Shown: one piece after another, positions 21,185 to 34,228 of the stretch
How the letters are laid out: each line of letters begins with the position of its first letter
Position numbering within the stretch: the first letter of the stretch is position 1
Assembly (NCBI GenBank): GCA_964017235.1
Contig: OZ024928.1
Span: 85,989,566 to 86,053,565 of the forward strand
Reading direction: 5' to 3'
Origin: Sabellastarte sp. h YS-2021
Lineage: Eukaryota > Annelida > Polychaeta > Sabellida > Sabellidae
DNA: 64,000 nt
The notes under the pieces: generated by a model
What the model was told of the DNA's origin: nothing
Seen by the model: only the letters and a program-made list of their open reading frames with translations
Database searches by the model: none
Made by a program: the position numbers and the translations under genes

Positions 21185-21730
21185 CTTCCCCATAGTTAGA
21201 CAATGTGTTATGGCACAGGGCCTTATACTTTATTCCCCCCCCACATAAAAATAAATTTTAATTCAGGGTTCGAACCATCCCCCATTATATTCAGACAAAG
21301 TGTTGTGCTACAGCTAGGGCCTGACACTTTATTCCCCCACAATAAAAAATTTTAATTTAGGGTTCAATCCCTCCCTCTTTATATTTAGACAAAGTATTAA
21401 GCCACAGGGCCTAGCACTTTATTCCCCAACACAAAAAAAGTAAATTTAATTCAAGGTTCAAACCCTTCCCCATCATATTTAGACAAAGTGTTAAGCCACA
21501 GTGCATAACACTTGATTCCCCCATTAAAAATTAAATTTAGTCCAGGGTTCAAACTTTCATACCTCTCTGTCAGCCAATGTTCAAACAAGTTCACAGTTCA
21601 ATGGGGGAAGCTTTTAAATCCTCAAATTTCTCTGTAAAGTCAAAACTAAGTTACAATTCATTTTGAGGGGTTCAAACCCTCACACCTCTCTGTCAGCCAA
21701 AGTCCAAGCAAGTTTCAAGTTCAGTGGTTC
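21185..21730. repeat. Minisatellite inside the Harbinger relic
   Basis: Four units of about 105 bp (CACTTTATTCCCCC, AATTTAATTCAGGGTTC, TTTAGACAAAGTGTTAAGCC) at 21185-21560, then two units of about 110 bp (CACCTCTCTGTCAGCCAA, CAAGCAAGTTTC) to 21730. It lies in the spacer between the two converging transposon genes. No coding sense is seen. Confidence 0.7.
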
Positions 21731-22134
21731 CAGGGTAAACATTAATTCAGTGAAATCAAATTTATTTTAAAGTGCATGTATATTTATTGATAGAGGACAA
21801 CAAGATCTCCATACAATAGTCATGACAATAAGAAATGCACATTAATGAAAACAAACATTAAAACTTTTCAGATGTAGATACGGGAAATTTTGTCACATGC
21901 AACAACTGTAAAAGAAACTTAAAAGAAACATATTTACACCCGAGTTCATACTTGTAACACAGATTTGAAAATATTATAAATTAACATATCATGAAACTCT
22001 TTAAACATGTAACATATTTCACCAAAAGTTAAAAATACTGACAATGTTTATGTAGGAATTGTCTGTTCACTAGTGTCCACATGTTACAGCCTGTCCATCT
22101 GCCAAGGCACAGCTCCTTCATTCCTAGCAGTTCT

Positions 22135-23110
22135 GCTAGAACACTTCGCTGTGGATTGGGAGCTTTGGTGGGGTTTCTTCGGCATCTGGTTCACTTGCAA
22201 CACATTGTCCAGGTTTAAACAGATGTTATCCACTCTGAATTGTCCTCTTCATGATCTCATTCTCATTAAGTTGTGCAGGACCACACAGGCTGTGACTATC
22301 CGCATCACCACACAAGGTTCGTGCTGCATGGTGGATTGCAGGACCCAAAATGCCAAAGGTACTCTCCACCACCCTTCTACCACAGCTCAGCCGGTAGCTG
22401 AATACCCATTCATTGATGTCCAGGCTTCTGCAGGACAAGGGTTTCATCAACCAGGTTCGGAGGAGGAAAACATATCCAATGAAGAAGTACTCAACTTGGG
22501 GCCTGTGGTCCACCAGTAATTCTGCCGGTGGGAACCCAATGGCGTTGTCCTCTACATTTCACCTTATATTACTGCACAGGAAAATCTGACTGTCAGAACT
22601 GGATCCACAGGAGGCAATGTCAAACAAATAAACAAATAGTCTGCATCCACCAGGTCTATCAGGACAAGGGAGTGGAAGCCCTTGTAGTTGAAGTAGAGAC
22701 TCCCTGTTTGTCTGGGACATCTGGTGGTGATGTGTTTCCCATCTATGGCACCAAGAGCGTGGGGTAGGTTCCACCCCCCACCCCCCTGAACCTCTGCTTG
22801 ATCTCCAACCAGTCCTCAGGCAGTAACTGAAAGTGAAGTGAAAGGATAAATAACTCTCCCCTGTGGCCAAATGTCAAAATGTAATAGCTAATATCAGGCC
22901 TGGGCTGAGGGACTCTCTAAGAACGGTTGTTTGCCTCAGCAGGTCTGGAGTTAATCAGCACTCAATTTCAGTGTATAACTCAGGAGACTTCTGCATAAAA
23001 CTGGTGAAAATGACCTGATATTCTTTGTAGAGCTCTGCAATGAGATTATGGTACTGCTGGTCTTCACGTCTCCTTAGCCATTGCCTAACCCAAGTGACTG
23101 CGGCCATACT
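22135..23110 (-). pseudogene. PIF/Harbinger DDE transposase, decayed
   Basis: Read on the minus strand. The N-terminal RRREDQQYHNLIAELYKE and MQKSPELYTEIE (about 23100-22950) match the family's entry region. LGAIDGKHITT (about 22750) carries the first catalytic Asp. SLYFNYKGFHSLVLIDLVDA (about 22700-22640) leads to the second Asp region. LRTWLMKPL and YRLSCGRRVVESTFGIL (22450-22340) form the third catalytic, Glu-bearing motif (VVES). Several frame changes and stops separate these blocks, so it is inactive. The open frame at 22226-22513 is the best kept piece. Long plus-strand frames here are shadows. Confidence 0.75.
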
Positions 23111-23119
23111 CTGAACCTC

Positions 23120-23330
23120 ATAATCATGTCATCTAAATCTCAAAACCTATCTCTTTGCACAAGCATATCCACCCTAACTTCCGCCTTCCCTGGTCTCTCT
23201 CCGAGGTTCTGACCCTTCCTATGTCTCAGGTTTATGATTATAGTTTTCTGCTTTCTGTTTGGTGCGCCTAGAGTCTGTCTTTAGATGGAGATTAGGCGCT
23301 ATAAAAATACTATTAGAATTAGAATCATCT
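23120..23330 (+). repeat. Possible LINE 3'-end fragment
   Basis: Translation includes SNLKTYLFAQA and SLVSLRGSDP. It ends with GGTGCGCCTAGAGTCTGTCT and TTAGGCGCTATAAAAATACT, a layout common at the 3' ends of invertebrate LINEs (a stem formed by GCGCCT...AGGCGC, then TATAAA-rich tail). Clade not determined. Confidence 0.35.
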
Positions 23331-24190
23331 CCTTGAACAGTTGCAGAAATATAACTATGATATGTAGCACTTCAATTGTTACTCGATTTATGTTGCTCCA
23401 AGTTCAAATGGTCAATAAATTTGACCTGTCTAGTGACCCCTATATAAATGAATCCAAGCTAGATATGAAGAAAATTGGTAAAATCACCAGGGGATATTGA
23501 CGATATGCTATCCAGGATCAGTCCTAGCTCTCATAAACCCTGAAATTTGATCAGCGAGTGGATCTCAAACCCATTGCAAACCTGATACACTCCCACCCAC
23601 TGAGTCCCCAATAGCAGAAAATTTTCCTGATTCCCACATTTTCACAATCGGGAGCAAGGTTTCGATATATTGAAGAAATGGAACAGCCCCAAAATGATCA
23701 AATAACCCCACTTCAATGAGTTGCCTGCTCCCTATACACACCCCTGGGATGTCAATTACTCCAGTAATAATAAAGTCATTTTTATGCAAATCCTTTCAAT
23801 GCATAATACATTCTCTCAACACCTTTACACTGAATGGAGGACTTTAATGTACGTTTTGTCTATATGATCCTTTAGTTCCCATTTTAAAAGTACCATATAA
23901 TATCCATTGATCCACTGATACATGGAATAATAAATATGACAGATACTGCATGCAAAAGGTGCTTATATTTCTCTTACTATTGTCTAGAATTCTTGAACCA
24001 ACCTACAGAAAATCATATGCAGGTTTGCGATGTGAAACTATGAATGGGCTGTGTCAGCTGACATTGTGTTTTGAGCTTAGAGTACAAGTGAAAGTAAAGG
24101 GAAGTAAAAGTAGCAGGACCAATTTGACCTTGAAGGAAAGGTTAAATCCGGTCATAATAAAGGAGATAAACTATACATTTTGTTTTCATT
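23331..24190. other. Unassigned sequence
   Basis: AT-rich, short frames only, and no similarity noticed to other parts of the window. Confidence 0.4.
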
Positions 24191-25100
24191 ATTAAAACTG
24201 CTAAAAAGTAAGTAGCTATTACTCATTCGTGCACTGAGCAAACCGTCTGAAACTTTACTGTTATAGTTCACAAAAAGTAACAACATCTTTGAGACAAATT
24301 GTGTACCTGCAACACTTTTGAAAATAGAAGCCATTTACTCATTATGGTAACTGCTGGAAATGAGAAAGTAGCTATGACTCACTCATACATTCAGCAACAA
24401 CTTTGAAACTTAACTATGTCATAGTTCACCCCAAAAGTAGATGAAGATCACCTTTAAAAGAAATGAGCTGCTTTAATACTTGTATCAGCCATTTACTCAT
24501 TCTACTAACTGTTGAAAATGAGAAAGTGACTTTTACTCACTTAGCTATTGTGATAGCAATTCCAAACAATGACCAACTCTTAGCTAAAGAGAAAGTATCC
24601 AGTCTATTTATGAAAATGCTATAAATCTATTACTTTTCGAGATATATGCACTTTACTCAACTATGGCACAATAAAAGTAGTCATTACTCGCCTATATATT
24701 GAGCAACAAGTTTGCAACTTCAACATGTTATATTTAGTTCATCAAAAAGTAGATGAACACCTTCAAAAGAAATGGCATACCTGCAATACAAGCCATTTCC
24801 TCATTATGGAAAGATATTACTCACTTAGCTAAGGAAAGTAGATATTACTCACTTAGCTAAGGAGACAGACTTCCAAACTTCTAACCATGTTGTATCTGTA
24901 TAAAAAGTAGCTGACCAGTGTATTTCAGCAAAATGCTTGAAATGCAACAGTTTTCAAGTTACAAGTGATTTTACTCATTATGGAAGGTACTAAGTCAGAA
25001 AGTAGCTATTACTCACTTAGCTATTGTGAAAGACTCCTAACTCTTAACAAAATGCTCTAAATGCAATATTTTTCAAGTTATAAGTAAATGCATGATTTCA
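24191..25100 (+). repeat. Tandem repeat relic, AGTAGCTATTACTCA family
   Basis: About six diverged units of 130-160 bp built on AAAGTAGCTATTACTCACTT, CAACTTTGAAACTT, AAATGCAATAGTTTTCAAGT and GATTTACTCA. It is the same unit as at 29050-30130, but older and irregular. Confidence 0.65.
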
Positions 25101-25561
25101 TGAATTTTAATGCATTAAAATTTTAAAAAATCATTAAAAATAATGAAGAAACATCCAGGCCTGATACTCACATAAGGGAATCTACTTGTGGCCTAGTACA
25201 TAAATGCAATATAAGACAAATCCCGTCAATACTCAATGAGAAAATTGTAATAAAGTGTTGCAAGTTTTACACTTTGGGTGGGGGTACCTCGCCTCTAATG
25301 GATATGCATACTTTGAACAAATTTTCATCCTCAATAGACAAGGTATCTTTGAAAACAAACCAATTTTTGGCCTGGGCCTTGTACTTTCAGAGAAGCTGTT
25401 CACAGCACGTACATGGACATAGCAGCAGACTGATTCCATAATGTAAGTTGACGAAATAGCAGACATTAAAATAGCCAGCCTCAGCAGGCAAGAGCCCCAG
25501 CCTGCAGGTACAACTAAATGGGGAGTAACATTGAGATTTGGGAACAACTTCAATTGTAAGA

Positions 25562-27346
25562 ATTAGACAAAGGCCGCTCGCTTTATTGCGAGCCGGTGGT
25601 GTATCCCCAAACATAGCAAACCTGTAGAAGCAATAACAAAAGAGGTCAAGGCAGTTAAGGGTTTTAGAAATGTTGTTTCACCATCAAGGAGGCATATAAA
25701 AAGGATAAAATGTATAGAAATCCCTGGAAAGTTCAAACCTGGAAAAGTTCCCACATTTGTGAAAAACAGGGGCCCAAGGTCAAATCCGACCACATCAGAA
25801 GATTCCTAGCCCACAATAGATTCCTAGACCACACCAGTAGATTCCCAGCCCATGATTTCTAGGACCAATAATAAGCGAGTTATAAGCACTTTTACATTTG
25901 ACTATCCTCGTTGACCATGAAGGAGGGCCCAAGGTCATATCTGACATATCAGAAGACTTCTAGCCCATGATTTCCCATAGGTTGGCTTCACATTTCAAAC
26001 CTCTAGGACCAATAATATGTAAGTTATAAGCACTTTTACATTTGGCTATCCTCATCTGACCTTGCAGGAGGGGCCCAACATCAAATCTAACCGCATCAGA
26101 ATATTCCTAGCCTATGATTTGCTATAGGTTGGTTTCACATTCAAACCTCCAGGACCAATAATAACTGAGTTATAAGCACTTTTAAGTTTGGCTCTCCTCG
26201 TTTGACCTTGAAGGAGAGGGCCAAGGTTAAATCTGACCACATCAGAAGATTCTTAGCCCATGATTTCCTATAGGTTTGTTTCACATTTGAAACCTCTAGA
26301 ACCAATAATAAGTGAGTTATAAGCACTTTTAAGTTTGGCTATCCTCGTTTGACCTTGAAGGAGGGGTCCAAGGTCAAATGTGACCTCATCAGAAGACTCC
26401 TAGCCCATGATTTCCTATAAGTTGATTTCACATTGCAAACCTCTAGGACCAATAATAAGTGAGTTATAAGCATTTTTACATTTGGCTATCACAGTCGTTT
26501 GACCTTGAAGGAGGAGCCCAAGGTGAAATCTGATCACATCAGAAGAATCCTAGCCCATGATTTCCTATAGGTTGTTTTCACATTGCAAACCTCTAGGATC
26601 AATAATAAACGAGTTATAAGCACTTTTAAATTTGGCTGTCCTTGTCTGACATTGAAGGAGGGGCCCAAGGTCAAATCTGATAACATCAGAAGATTCCTAG
26701 CCTATGATTTCCTATAGACTGCTTTGACATTTCAAACCTCTAGGACCAATAATAAGTGAGTTATAAGCACTTTTGCAACAGTTTTCAAGTTACAATTGAT
26801 TTACTCAACTGTGAGAACCTCAAAGTAGCTATTATTTGGCTATGCAAGGGACTACAGGTCTGCAATTTTACTATGTTATAGCTGATTCAAAAGTAGCTGA
26901 ATAATATATTTGAACAAAATTCTCTAAATGCAATAGTTTTCAAGTTACAAGTCAAAATTATTGATGTTTTTGACTCCCCAGAGCATAATTTTGACTCCTG
27001 GGTTTAAAATAGCTATTACTCGCTTGATTTTGACCCTAGGCCTACAAAAAATATAGGGTGGCGAGATGTCATACCCACCAATTCATGCACTAAATATAAA
27101 ATAAATCTGAAAGAAACCGTGCAGTACAGCTTGAACACAAGCAACAGTCAAAATTTTAGACATTTTTGACTCCCCAGAGCCTACAAAAACAATAGGGTGG
27201 CCAGATCTCTGACATAGTAAGGCACTTGCAAAGTTTAAAAGAAATCCCAAAAGAAATGTGGCTTGTAGGTTGAACACAAGAAAATCTCTGCGGACGCGAT
27301 GACCGTGCGTGATCCATAGTATCCCCGCTTTTCGGGGGATACAATA
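25562..27346 (+). mobile_element. Tandem-core element E1 (pearl/Helentron-like), 147-bp core
   Basis: 5' end ATTAGACAAAGG, then a hairpin CCGCTCGC...GCGAGCCGG, then GTGTATCCCC (25600-25609). The core at 25790-26780 holds about seven units of 147 bp (CTCTAGGACCAATAATAAG, TTATAAGCACTTTTAAGTTT, TTGACCTTGAAGGAGGGGCC). The 3' end is a hairpin with arms GTATCCCC/GGGGATAC (27319-27342) and then AATA. The 5' GTATCCCC equals the hairpin arm, so the ends carry a subterminal inverted repeat. There is no ORF. Subterminal inverted repeat, 3' hairpin and tandem core together resemble DINE-1/pearl elements. That assignment is inference. Confidence 0.65.
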
Positions 27347-28077
27347 CAGGACGTATGAGATACTGTCAGATGTAAGAACTTTCATACAGTTGAAGGGGGA
27401 CCAACTTATGTATGTTATTCATTTATGATGGGAGGATTTTATTTAACAAGAGAAAGACATGGGTCAATTGAGATGGAAGCCTATTATGAAGCAACAGTTT
27501 CTCTGGCACAGTTACATGTATAAAAATGCAACTGTTGTGACATGAGGTTAGTAGTGCCCCTTATTAAGTACTTTAAAACCGAAAAGTACTAAAAGTTTTA
27601 CCATGGCAACAGCTGTTCACAGATACCCCTTAAAACCTAATCAGTTGTAGATCCTCTTGGGGTAAATATATCCTGAAAATCTGGCGAATATCCATGCATG
27701 GGTTTAAGCTGCAGAACATCCACAAAGTTTGATGTGGTGACATTGACCTCAGGTGCTTCCTACATGGTCAAATGAGGGTAGCCAAATTTGGTCTGACGTA
27801 AAAGTAGTTATAACTTGTTTATTATTGACCTTTGAGGTTTGGAATGTGAAGCCTACATATTGTAAATATATTGCAAATTAGATGTCTTATCACATCAAAT
27901 TGTAGTCATCAGATTGCTGGTGTTCCTATGTGGCACAAGTCCCCACCATGAGTCAAACCAGAAGTTATAACAGGGATTACTCTTTCAGCATTCGGGGAGA
28001 CCCACTGATGAATGATTAGGCTATTCTTAGCTTCATAAGTATATACTGGTGTAATATATCACAGTTGTAAGAAACAA
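27347..28077. other. Spacer between E1 and E2
   Basis: Mostly unassigned. 27720-27860 carries single decayed words of the 147-bp family (CAAATGAGGGTAGCCAAATTT, TGACCTTTGAGGTTTGG). No gene is seen. Confidence 0.4.
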
Positions 28078-30541
28078 CTAGACAAAGGACGCATCTGTGG
28101 CCAGATGCTGGATGTATCCACCGACAAAGGCCAACTAACATAGTTTAGAAGATAAACAGCATTTTTCGTCAATAAGCAAGCTGAAAGCACTTTTAAGTTT
28201 GGCTACCCTTATTTGACCCTGTAGCAGGGGCCCAAGGTGAAGTCTGACCACATCAAAATATTCGCAGCCCATGATTTCCTACAAGTCGTTTTCACATTGC
28301 AAACCTCTAGGACCAATAATAAGCAGGAGGGGCCCAAGGTCAAATCTGACCACATGAAAAGATTTGCAGCCCATGACTTCCTATAAGTTGTTTTCATATG
28401 AATGAGTTATTTGAGAAATACTGGCTATCTGCAATACTTCTAGAGATAATTAGCATTTACTCATTTTGAGTAGGTGAATAATTAGCTACAGGTCTGAAAC
28501 TTCACCAAGTGAAAGGTCTCCCAAAAGTAGGTGAAGGAGTTATTTGACAAAAATTGGCTATCGGGAATACTTTTAGAGATAATTTGCATTTACTCATTTT
28601 CAGTAGGTGAGTAATTACCTACGGGTCTGAAACTTCACCAAGTGAAAGCTCTCCCAAAAGTAGGTGAATGAGTTATTTGAGAAAAATTGGCTATCTGCAA
28701 TACTTTTAGAGATAATTCGCATTTACTCATTTTGAGTAGGTGAGTAATTACCTACAGGTCTGGAATTTCAGCATGTGAAAGCTCTCCCAAAAGTAGGTGA
28801 ATGAGTTATTTAAGAAAAATTTGCTATCTGCAATACTTTTAGAGAAAATGCAGAATTACTCATTTTTAGTAGGTAAGTAATTTAGCCACAGGCCTAATTT
28901 AGACATAAAGCCTACCAATAGAATACTGTGGTGCACCCTCTAATATACCTTGCAAACTTGAGAAGGCTAGCTATAATATTTTTTTTCGTTAGAGCGGTAA
29001 TGGTGAAATCTCTCTACACACTGCGGCTACCCAGTGGATACAATGATTTACTCAACAGTGAGAACCTGAAAGTAGATATTGGTAAGCTATGCCATGACAT
29101 AGAGGTCTGCAATTTCACTCTGTAATAGCTGACCAAAAATTATGTGAATAACATATTTAAACCAAATACTGTAAATGTAATAGTTTTCACGTTATAACTG
29201 ATTTACTCAACAGTGATAACCTCAAAGTAGCTATTACTCAGCTATGCAATGAGCTACATGTCTGAATTTTTTCTATGTTATAGCTTACCCAAAATTAGGT
29301 GAACAACATATTTAAGCAAAATACTGTAAATGCAATAGTTTTCAAGTTACAACTGATTTACTCAATAGTGAGAACCTGAAAATAGCTATTGCTCAGCTAT
29401 GCCATGAGCTATAAGTCTGTAATTTCACGATGTTATAGCTGACCCAAAAGTAGGTGAACAACATATTTTAACAAAATACTCCAAATGCAATATTTTTCAA
29501 GTTACAAGTCATTTACTCAACAGTCAGTACCTGAAAATAGCTATTGCTCAGTTGTGCCATGAGCTACAGGTCTGAAATTTCACTATGTTATAGCTGACCC
29601 CAAAGTAGCTGAATAACATATTTACACAAATTTCTGTAAATGCAATAGTTTTCCAATTACAACTGATTTACTCAACAGTGTGAACTTCAAAGTAGCTATT
29701 ACTCAGCTATGCAATGAGCCACAGGTCTGGAACTTCACTATGTTATAGCCGACTCCAAAATAGGTGAATAACATATTGAAACAAAATACTCTAAATGTAA
29801 TACTTTTGAAGTTATAAGTGATTTACTCAACAGTGATAACCTCAAAGTAGCTATTACTCAGCTATGCCATGAGCTACAGGTCTGAAATTTTACTATGTTA
29901 TAGCTGACCCAAAAGTAGCTGAATAACATATTTATACAAAATTGTGTAAATGCAATAGTTTTCAAGTTACAAGTGATTTTACTCATGATGGAAGTTACTG
30001 AAAAGCCCAAAAGTAGCTATTACTCACTTAGCTATTGAGACAGACACCCAAGTTACTCACCATGTTGTAGCTATGAAAAAAGTAGCTGAATAACATATTT
30101 TAACAAAATGCTCTAAATGCAACACTTTTCAAGTTATAAGTGATTTAGTGCATGATTGCATGACTTTTAATGCATTTTAGACATTTTTGTCCACCACAGG
30201 CCTAATTTAGACATAAAGCCTACCAAAAAGATAGGGTGGCGAGTCCTCTAGCATACCAAGCCACCTGCCAAATATGAAAGAAATCTGGAAAGAAATGTGG
30301 ACTGTAGGTCGCTAACAAGCAATATTCCACATTTTAGACATTTTTATCTACCACAGGCCTAATTTACACATAAAGCCTACCAAAAAGATAGGGTGGCGAG
30401 TCCTCTAGCATATCAAGCCACCTGCCAAATATGAAAGAAATCCGGAAAGAAATGTGGACTGTAGGTCGCTAACAAGAAATCTCTGCGGACGCGGACGACA
30501 ACGAATCCATAGTATCCCCGCTTCGCGTCGGGGATACAATT
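28078..30541 (+). mobile_element. Tandem-core element E2, three core types
   Basis: 5' end ACTAGACAAAGG, then GATGTATCCACC. The core contains, in order, about 1.5 units of the 147-bp family (28195-28400), about 3.6 units of the 133-bp family (28400-28890: GATAATTAGCATTTACTC, GAAACTTCACCAAGTGAAAG), and about seven units of about 155 bp (29030-30130: AAAGTAGCTATTACTCAGCT, TATGTTATAGCTGACCC). Two copies of a unit with AAAAAGATAGGGTGGCGAGT follow (30218, 30381). The 3' hairpin has arms GTATCCCCG/CGGGGATAC (30512-30537). Three core families in one element show that cores are exchangeable. Confidence 0.65.
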
Positions 30542-31147
30542 AGTATGGTATCCAAGTACAAAGGGGGTTTTAACATATCAATGAAGAAAAAATAAAAGGT
30601 CAAATGTGAAGCAGAAGCACAAGTGTTGGCTGCAATCCCAAGATTTTTATTTCCAAACATAAAAGCAACTTGACTGACTGGAGTAATGAATAGCAGCTGA
30701 AATATATAATATGTTTTCATATAAGAAACTAGAGGATCGCTCGCAAAAAAAAAAAGATAATGTTTTTGCATAGCAAAAACAAAGCGTCCCGAAAAGGATA
30801 TAAAGGTGAGTGCTAAAGTATTAAGAAAATGCTTCGGTTCTAGCCTTATACTGTTGTGGCAACCAAAGTCAGCGCAGTCTGCTCTATCTAGCACGGTTTT
30901 CAAGATATAAGCATTTTTGTGTTTTGCAAAAAATTAAAAATGTCCGCTATATTTGGCGAGACAAAAATATTTTGAAAATTGGCATGGCTACTCTGCAGAG
31001 ATGCCCAGCAGGTCAAAAATTTTGTTGAGTTCGCTCCATATAGCACGGTTTTGTCAAGACCACTGCCGCGATGTGTATCTCCTGCCGAGCATTAAAGCAG
31101 AAGAAATAGCTTTTCCGAGATATTCACAATTTTTCATTTTCGTGTGT

Positions 31148-34100
31148 GAAAGCTCTTCCAAAAGTAGGTGAATGAGTTATTTGAGAAAAATTGGCCATCT
31201 GCAATACTATTAAGAGATAATTCGCATTTACTCATTTTGAGTAGGTGAGTAATTAGCTATGGGTCTGAAACTTCACCATGTGAAAGCTCTCCCACAAGTA
31301 GATGAAGGAGTATTTGATAAAAATTGGGTATCCGCAATACTTTTACAGATAATTAGCATTTACTCATTTTGAGTAGGTGAATAAATAGCTATGGGTCTGA
31401 AACTTCACAGAGTGAAAGCTCTCCCAAAAGTAGGTGAATGATTAATTTGACAAAAATTGGCTATCTGCAATACTTTTAGAGATAATTCGCATTTACTCAT
31501 TTTGAGTAGGTGAGTAATTAGCTATGGGTCTGAAACTTCACCAAGTGAAAGCTCTCCCAAAAGTAGGTGAATGATTAATTTGACAAAAATTGGCTATCTG
31601 CAATACTTTTAGAGATAATTCGCATTTACTCATTTTGAGTAGGTGAGTAATTAGCTATGGGTCTGAAACTTCACCAAGTGAAAGCTCTCCCAAAAGTACA
31701 TGAATGAGTTATTTGATAAAAATTGGGTATCCGCAATAGTTTTTGAGATAATTAGCATTTACTCATTTTGAGTAGGTGAGTAATTAGCTATGGGTCTGAA
31801 ACTTCACCATGTGAAAGCTCTCCCACAAGTAGATGAAGGAGTATTTGATAAAAATTGGGTATCCGCAATACTTTTACAGATAATTAGCATTTACTCATTT
31901 TGAGTAGGTGAATAAATAGCTATGGGTCTGAAACTTCACAGAGTGAAAGCTCTCCCAAAAGTAGGTGAATGAGTTATTTGACAAAAATTGGCTATCTGCA
32001 ATACTTTTAGAGATAATTCGCATTTACTCATTTTGAGTAGGTGAGTAATTAGCTATGGGTCTGAAACTTCACCAAGTGAAAGCTCTCCCAAAAGTAGGTG
32101 AATGATTTATTTGAGAAAAATTGGGTATCCGCAATAGTTTTTGAGATAATTAGCATTTACTCATTTTGAGTAGGTAAATAATTAGCTATGGGTGTGAAAC
32201 TTCACCATGTGAAAGCTCTCCCAAAAGTAGGTGAATGAGTTATTTGAGAAAAATTGGCTATCTGCAATACTTTTACAGATAATTCGCATTTACTCATTTT
32301 GAGTAGGTGAGTAATTAGCTATGGGTCTGAAACTTCACCAAGTGAAAGCTCTCCCAAAAGTAGGTGAATGATTAATTTGACAAAAATTGGCTATCTGCAA
32401 TACTTTTAGAGATAATTCGCATTTACTCATTTTGAGTAGGTGAGTAATTAGCTATGGGTCTGAAACTTCACCAAGTGAAAGCTCTCCCAAAAGTAGGTGA
32501 ATGATTTATTTGAGAAAAATTGGCTATCTGCAATACTTTTAGAGATAATTCGCATTTACTCATTTTGAGTAGGTGAGTAATTAGCTATGGGTCTGAAACT
32601 TCACCAAGTGAAAGCTCTCCCAAAAGTAGGTGAATGATTTATTTGAGAAAAATTGGCTATCTACAATACTTTTAGAGATAATTCGCATTTACTCATTTTG
32701 AGTAGGTGAGTAATTAGCTATGGGTCTGAAACTTCACCAAGTGAAAGCTCTCCCAAAAGTAGGTCAATGATTTATTTGATAAAAATTGGCTATCTGCAAT
32801 ACTTTTAGAGATAATTAGCATTTACTCATTTTGAGTAGGTAAATAATTAGCTATGGGTGTGAAACTTCACCATGTGAAAGCTCTCCCAAAAGTAGGTGAA
32901 TGAGTTATTTGAGAAAAATTGGCTATCTGCAATACTTTTACAGATAATTCGCATTTACTCATTTTGAGTAGGTGAGTAATTAGCTATGGGTCTGAAACTT
33001 CACCATGTGAAAGCTCTTGCAAAAGTAGGTGAATGAGTTATTTGGGAAAAATTGGCTATCTGAAATACTTTTAAGAGATAATTCGCATTTACTCATTTTG
33101 AGTAGGTGAGTAATCATCTACGGGTCTGAAACTTCACGATGTGAAAGCTCTCCCAAAAGTACATGAATGAGTTATTTGATAAAAATTGGGTATCCGCAAT
33201 AGTTTTTGAGATAATTAGCATTTACTCATTTTGAGTAGGCGAGTAATTAGCTACGGGTCTGAAACTTCACCAAGTGAAAGCTCTCCCAAAAGTAGGTGAA
33301 TGATTTATTTGAGAAAAATTGGCTATCTGCAATACTTTTAGAGATAATTCGCATTTACTCATTTTGAGTAGGTGAGTAATTAGCTATGGGTCTGAAACTT
33401 CACCAAGTGAAAGCTCTCCCAAAAGTAGGTGAATGATTTATTTGAGAAAAATTGGCTATCTGCAATACTTTTAGAGATAATTCGCATTTACTCATTTTGA
33501 GTAGTTGAGTAATTAGCTATGGGTCTGAAACTTCACCAAGTGAAAGCTCTCCCAAAAGTAGGTGAATGATTTATTTGAGAAAAATTGGCTATCTGCAATA
33601 CTTTTAGAGATAATTCGCATTTACTCATTTTGAGTAGGTGAGTAATTAGCTATGGGTCTGAAACTTCACCAAGTGAAAGCTCTCCCAAAAGTAGGTGAAT
33701 GATTTATTTGAGAAAAATTGGCTATCTGCAATACTTTTAGAGATAATTAGCATTTACTCATTTTGAGTAGGTAAATAATTAGCTATGGGTGTGAAACTTC
33801 ACCATGTGAAAGCTCTCCCAAAAGTAGGTGAATGAGTTATTTGAGAAAAATTGGCTATCTGCAATACTTTTAGAGATAATTCGCATTTACTCATTTTGAG
33901 TAGGTGAGTAATCATCTACGGGTCTGAAACTTCACCATGTGAAAGCTCTCCCAAAAGTACATGAATGAGTTATTTGATAAAAATTGGGTATCCGCAATAG
34001 TTTTTGAGATAATTAGCATTTACTCATTTTGAGTAGGTGAGTAATTAGCTACGGGTCTGAAACTTCACCAAGTGAAAGCTCTTCCAAAAGTAGGTGAATG

Positions 34101-34215
34101 AGTTATTTGAGAAAAATTGGCTATCTGCAATACTTTTAGAGGTAATTCGCATTTACTCATTTTGAGTAGGTGAGCAATTAGCTATGGGTCTGAAACTTCA
34201 CCAAGTGAAAGCTCT
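31148..34215 (+). repeat. 133-bp tandem array, about 23 units
   Basis: Unit words: CTCTCCCAAAAGTAGGTGAA, TGAGTTATTTGAGAAAAATT, GGCTATCTGCAATACTTTTA, GAGATAATTCGCATTTACTC, ATTTTGAGTAGGTGAGTAAT, TAGCTATGGGTCTGAAACTT, CACCAAGTGAAAG. Units fall into variants (for example CCCACAAGTAGATGAAGGAG, or TACATGAATGAG with GGGTATCCGCAATAGTTTTT) that recur in blocks, so the array has a higher-order structure. No ORF runs through it. Confidence 0.9.
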
Positions 34216-34228
34216 TTGGGATAGCTGC

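Noticed and set aside
22073-22519. 148-codon plus-strand frame
   Set aside because: It overlaps the Harbinger transposase on the other strand, whose motifs are clear. It is a shadow frame.
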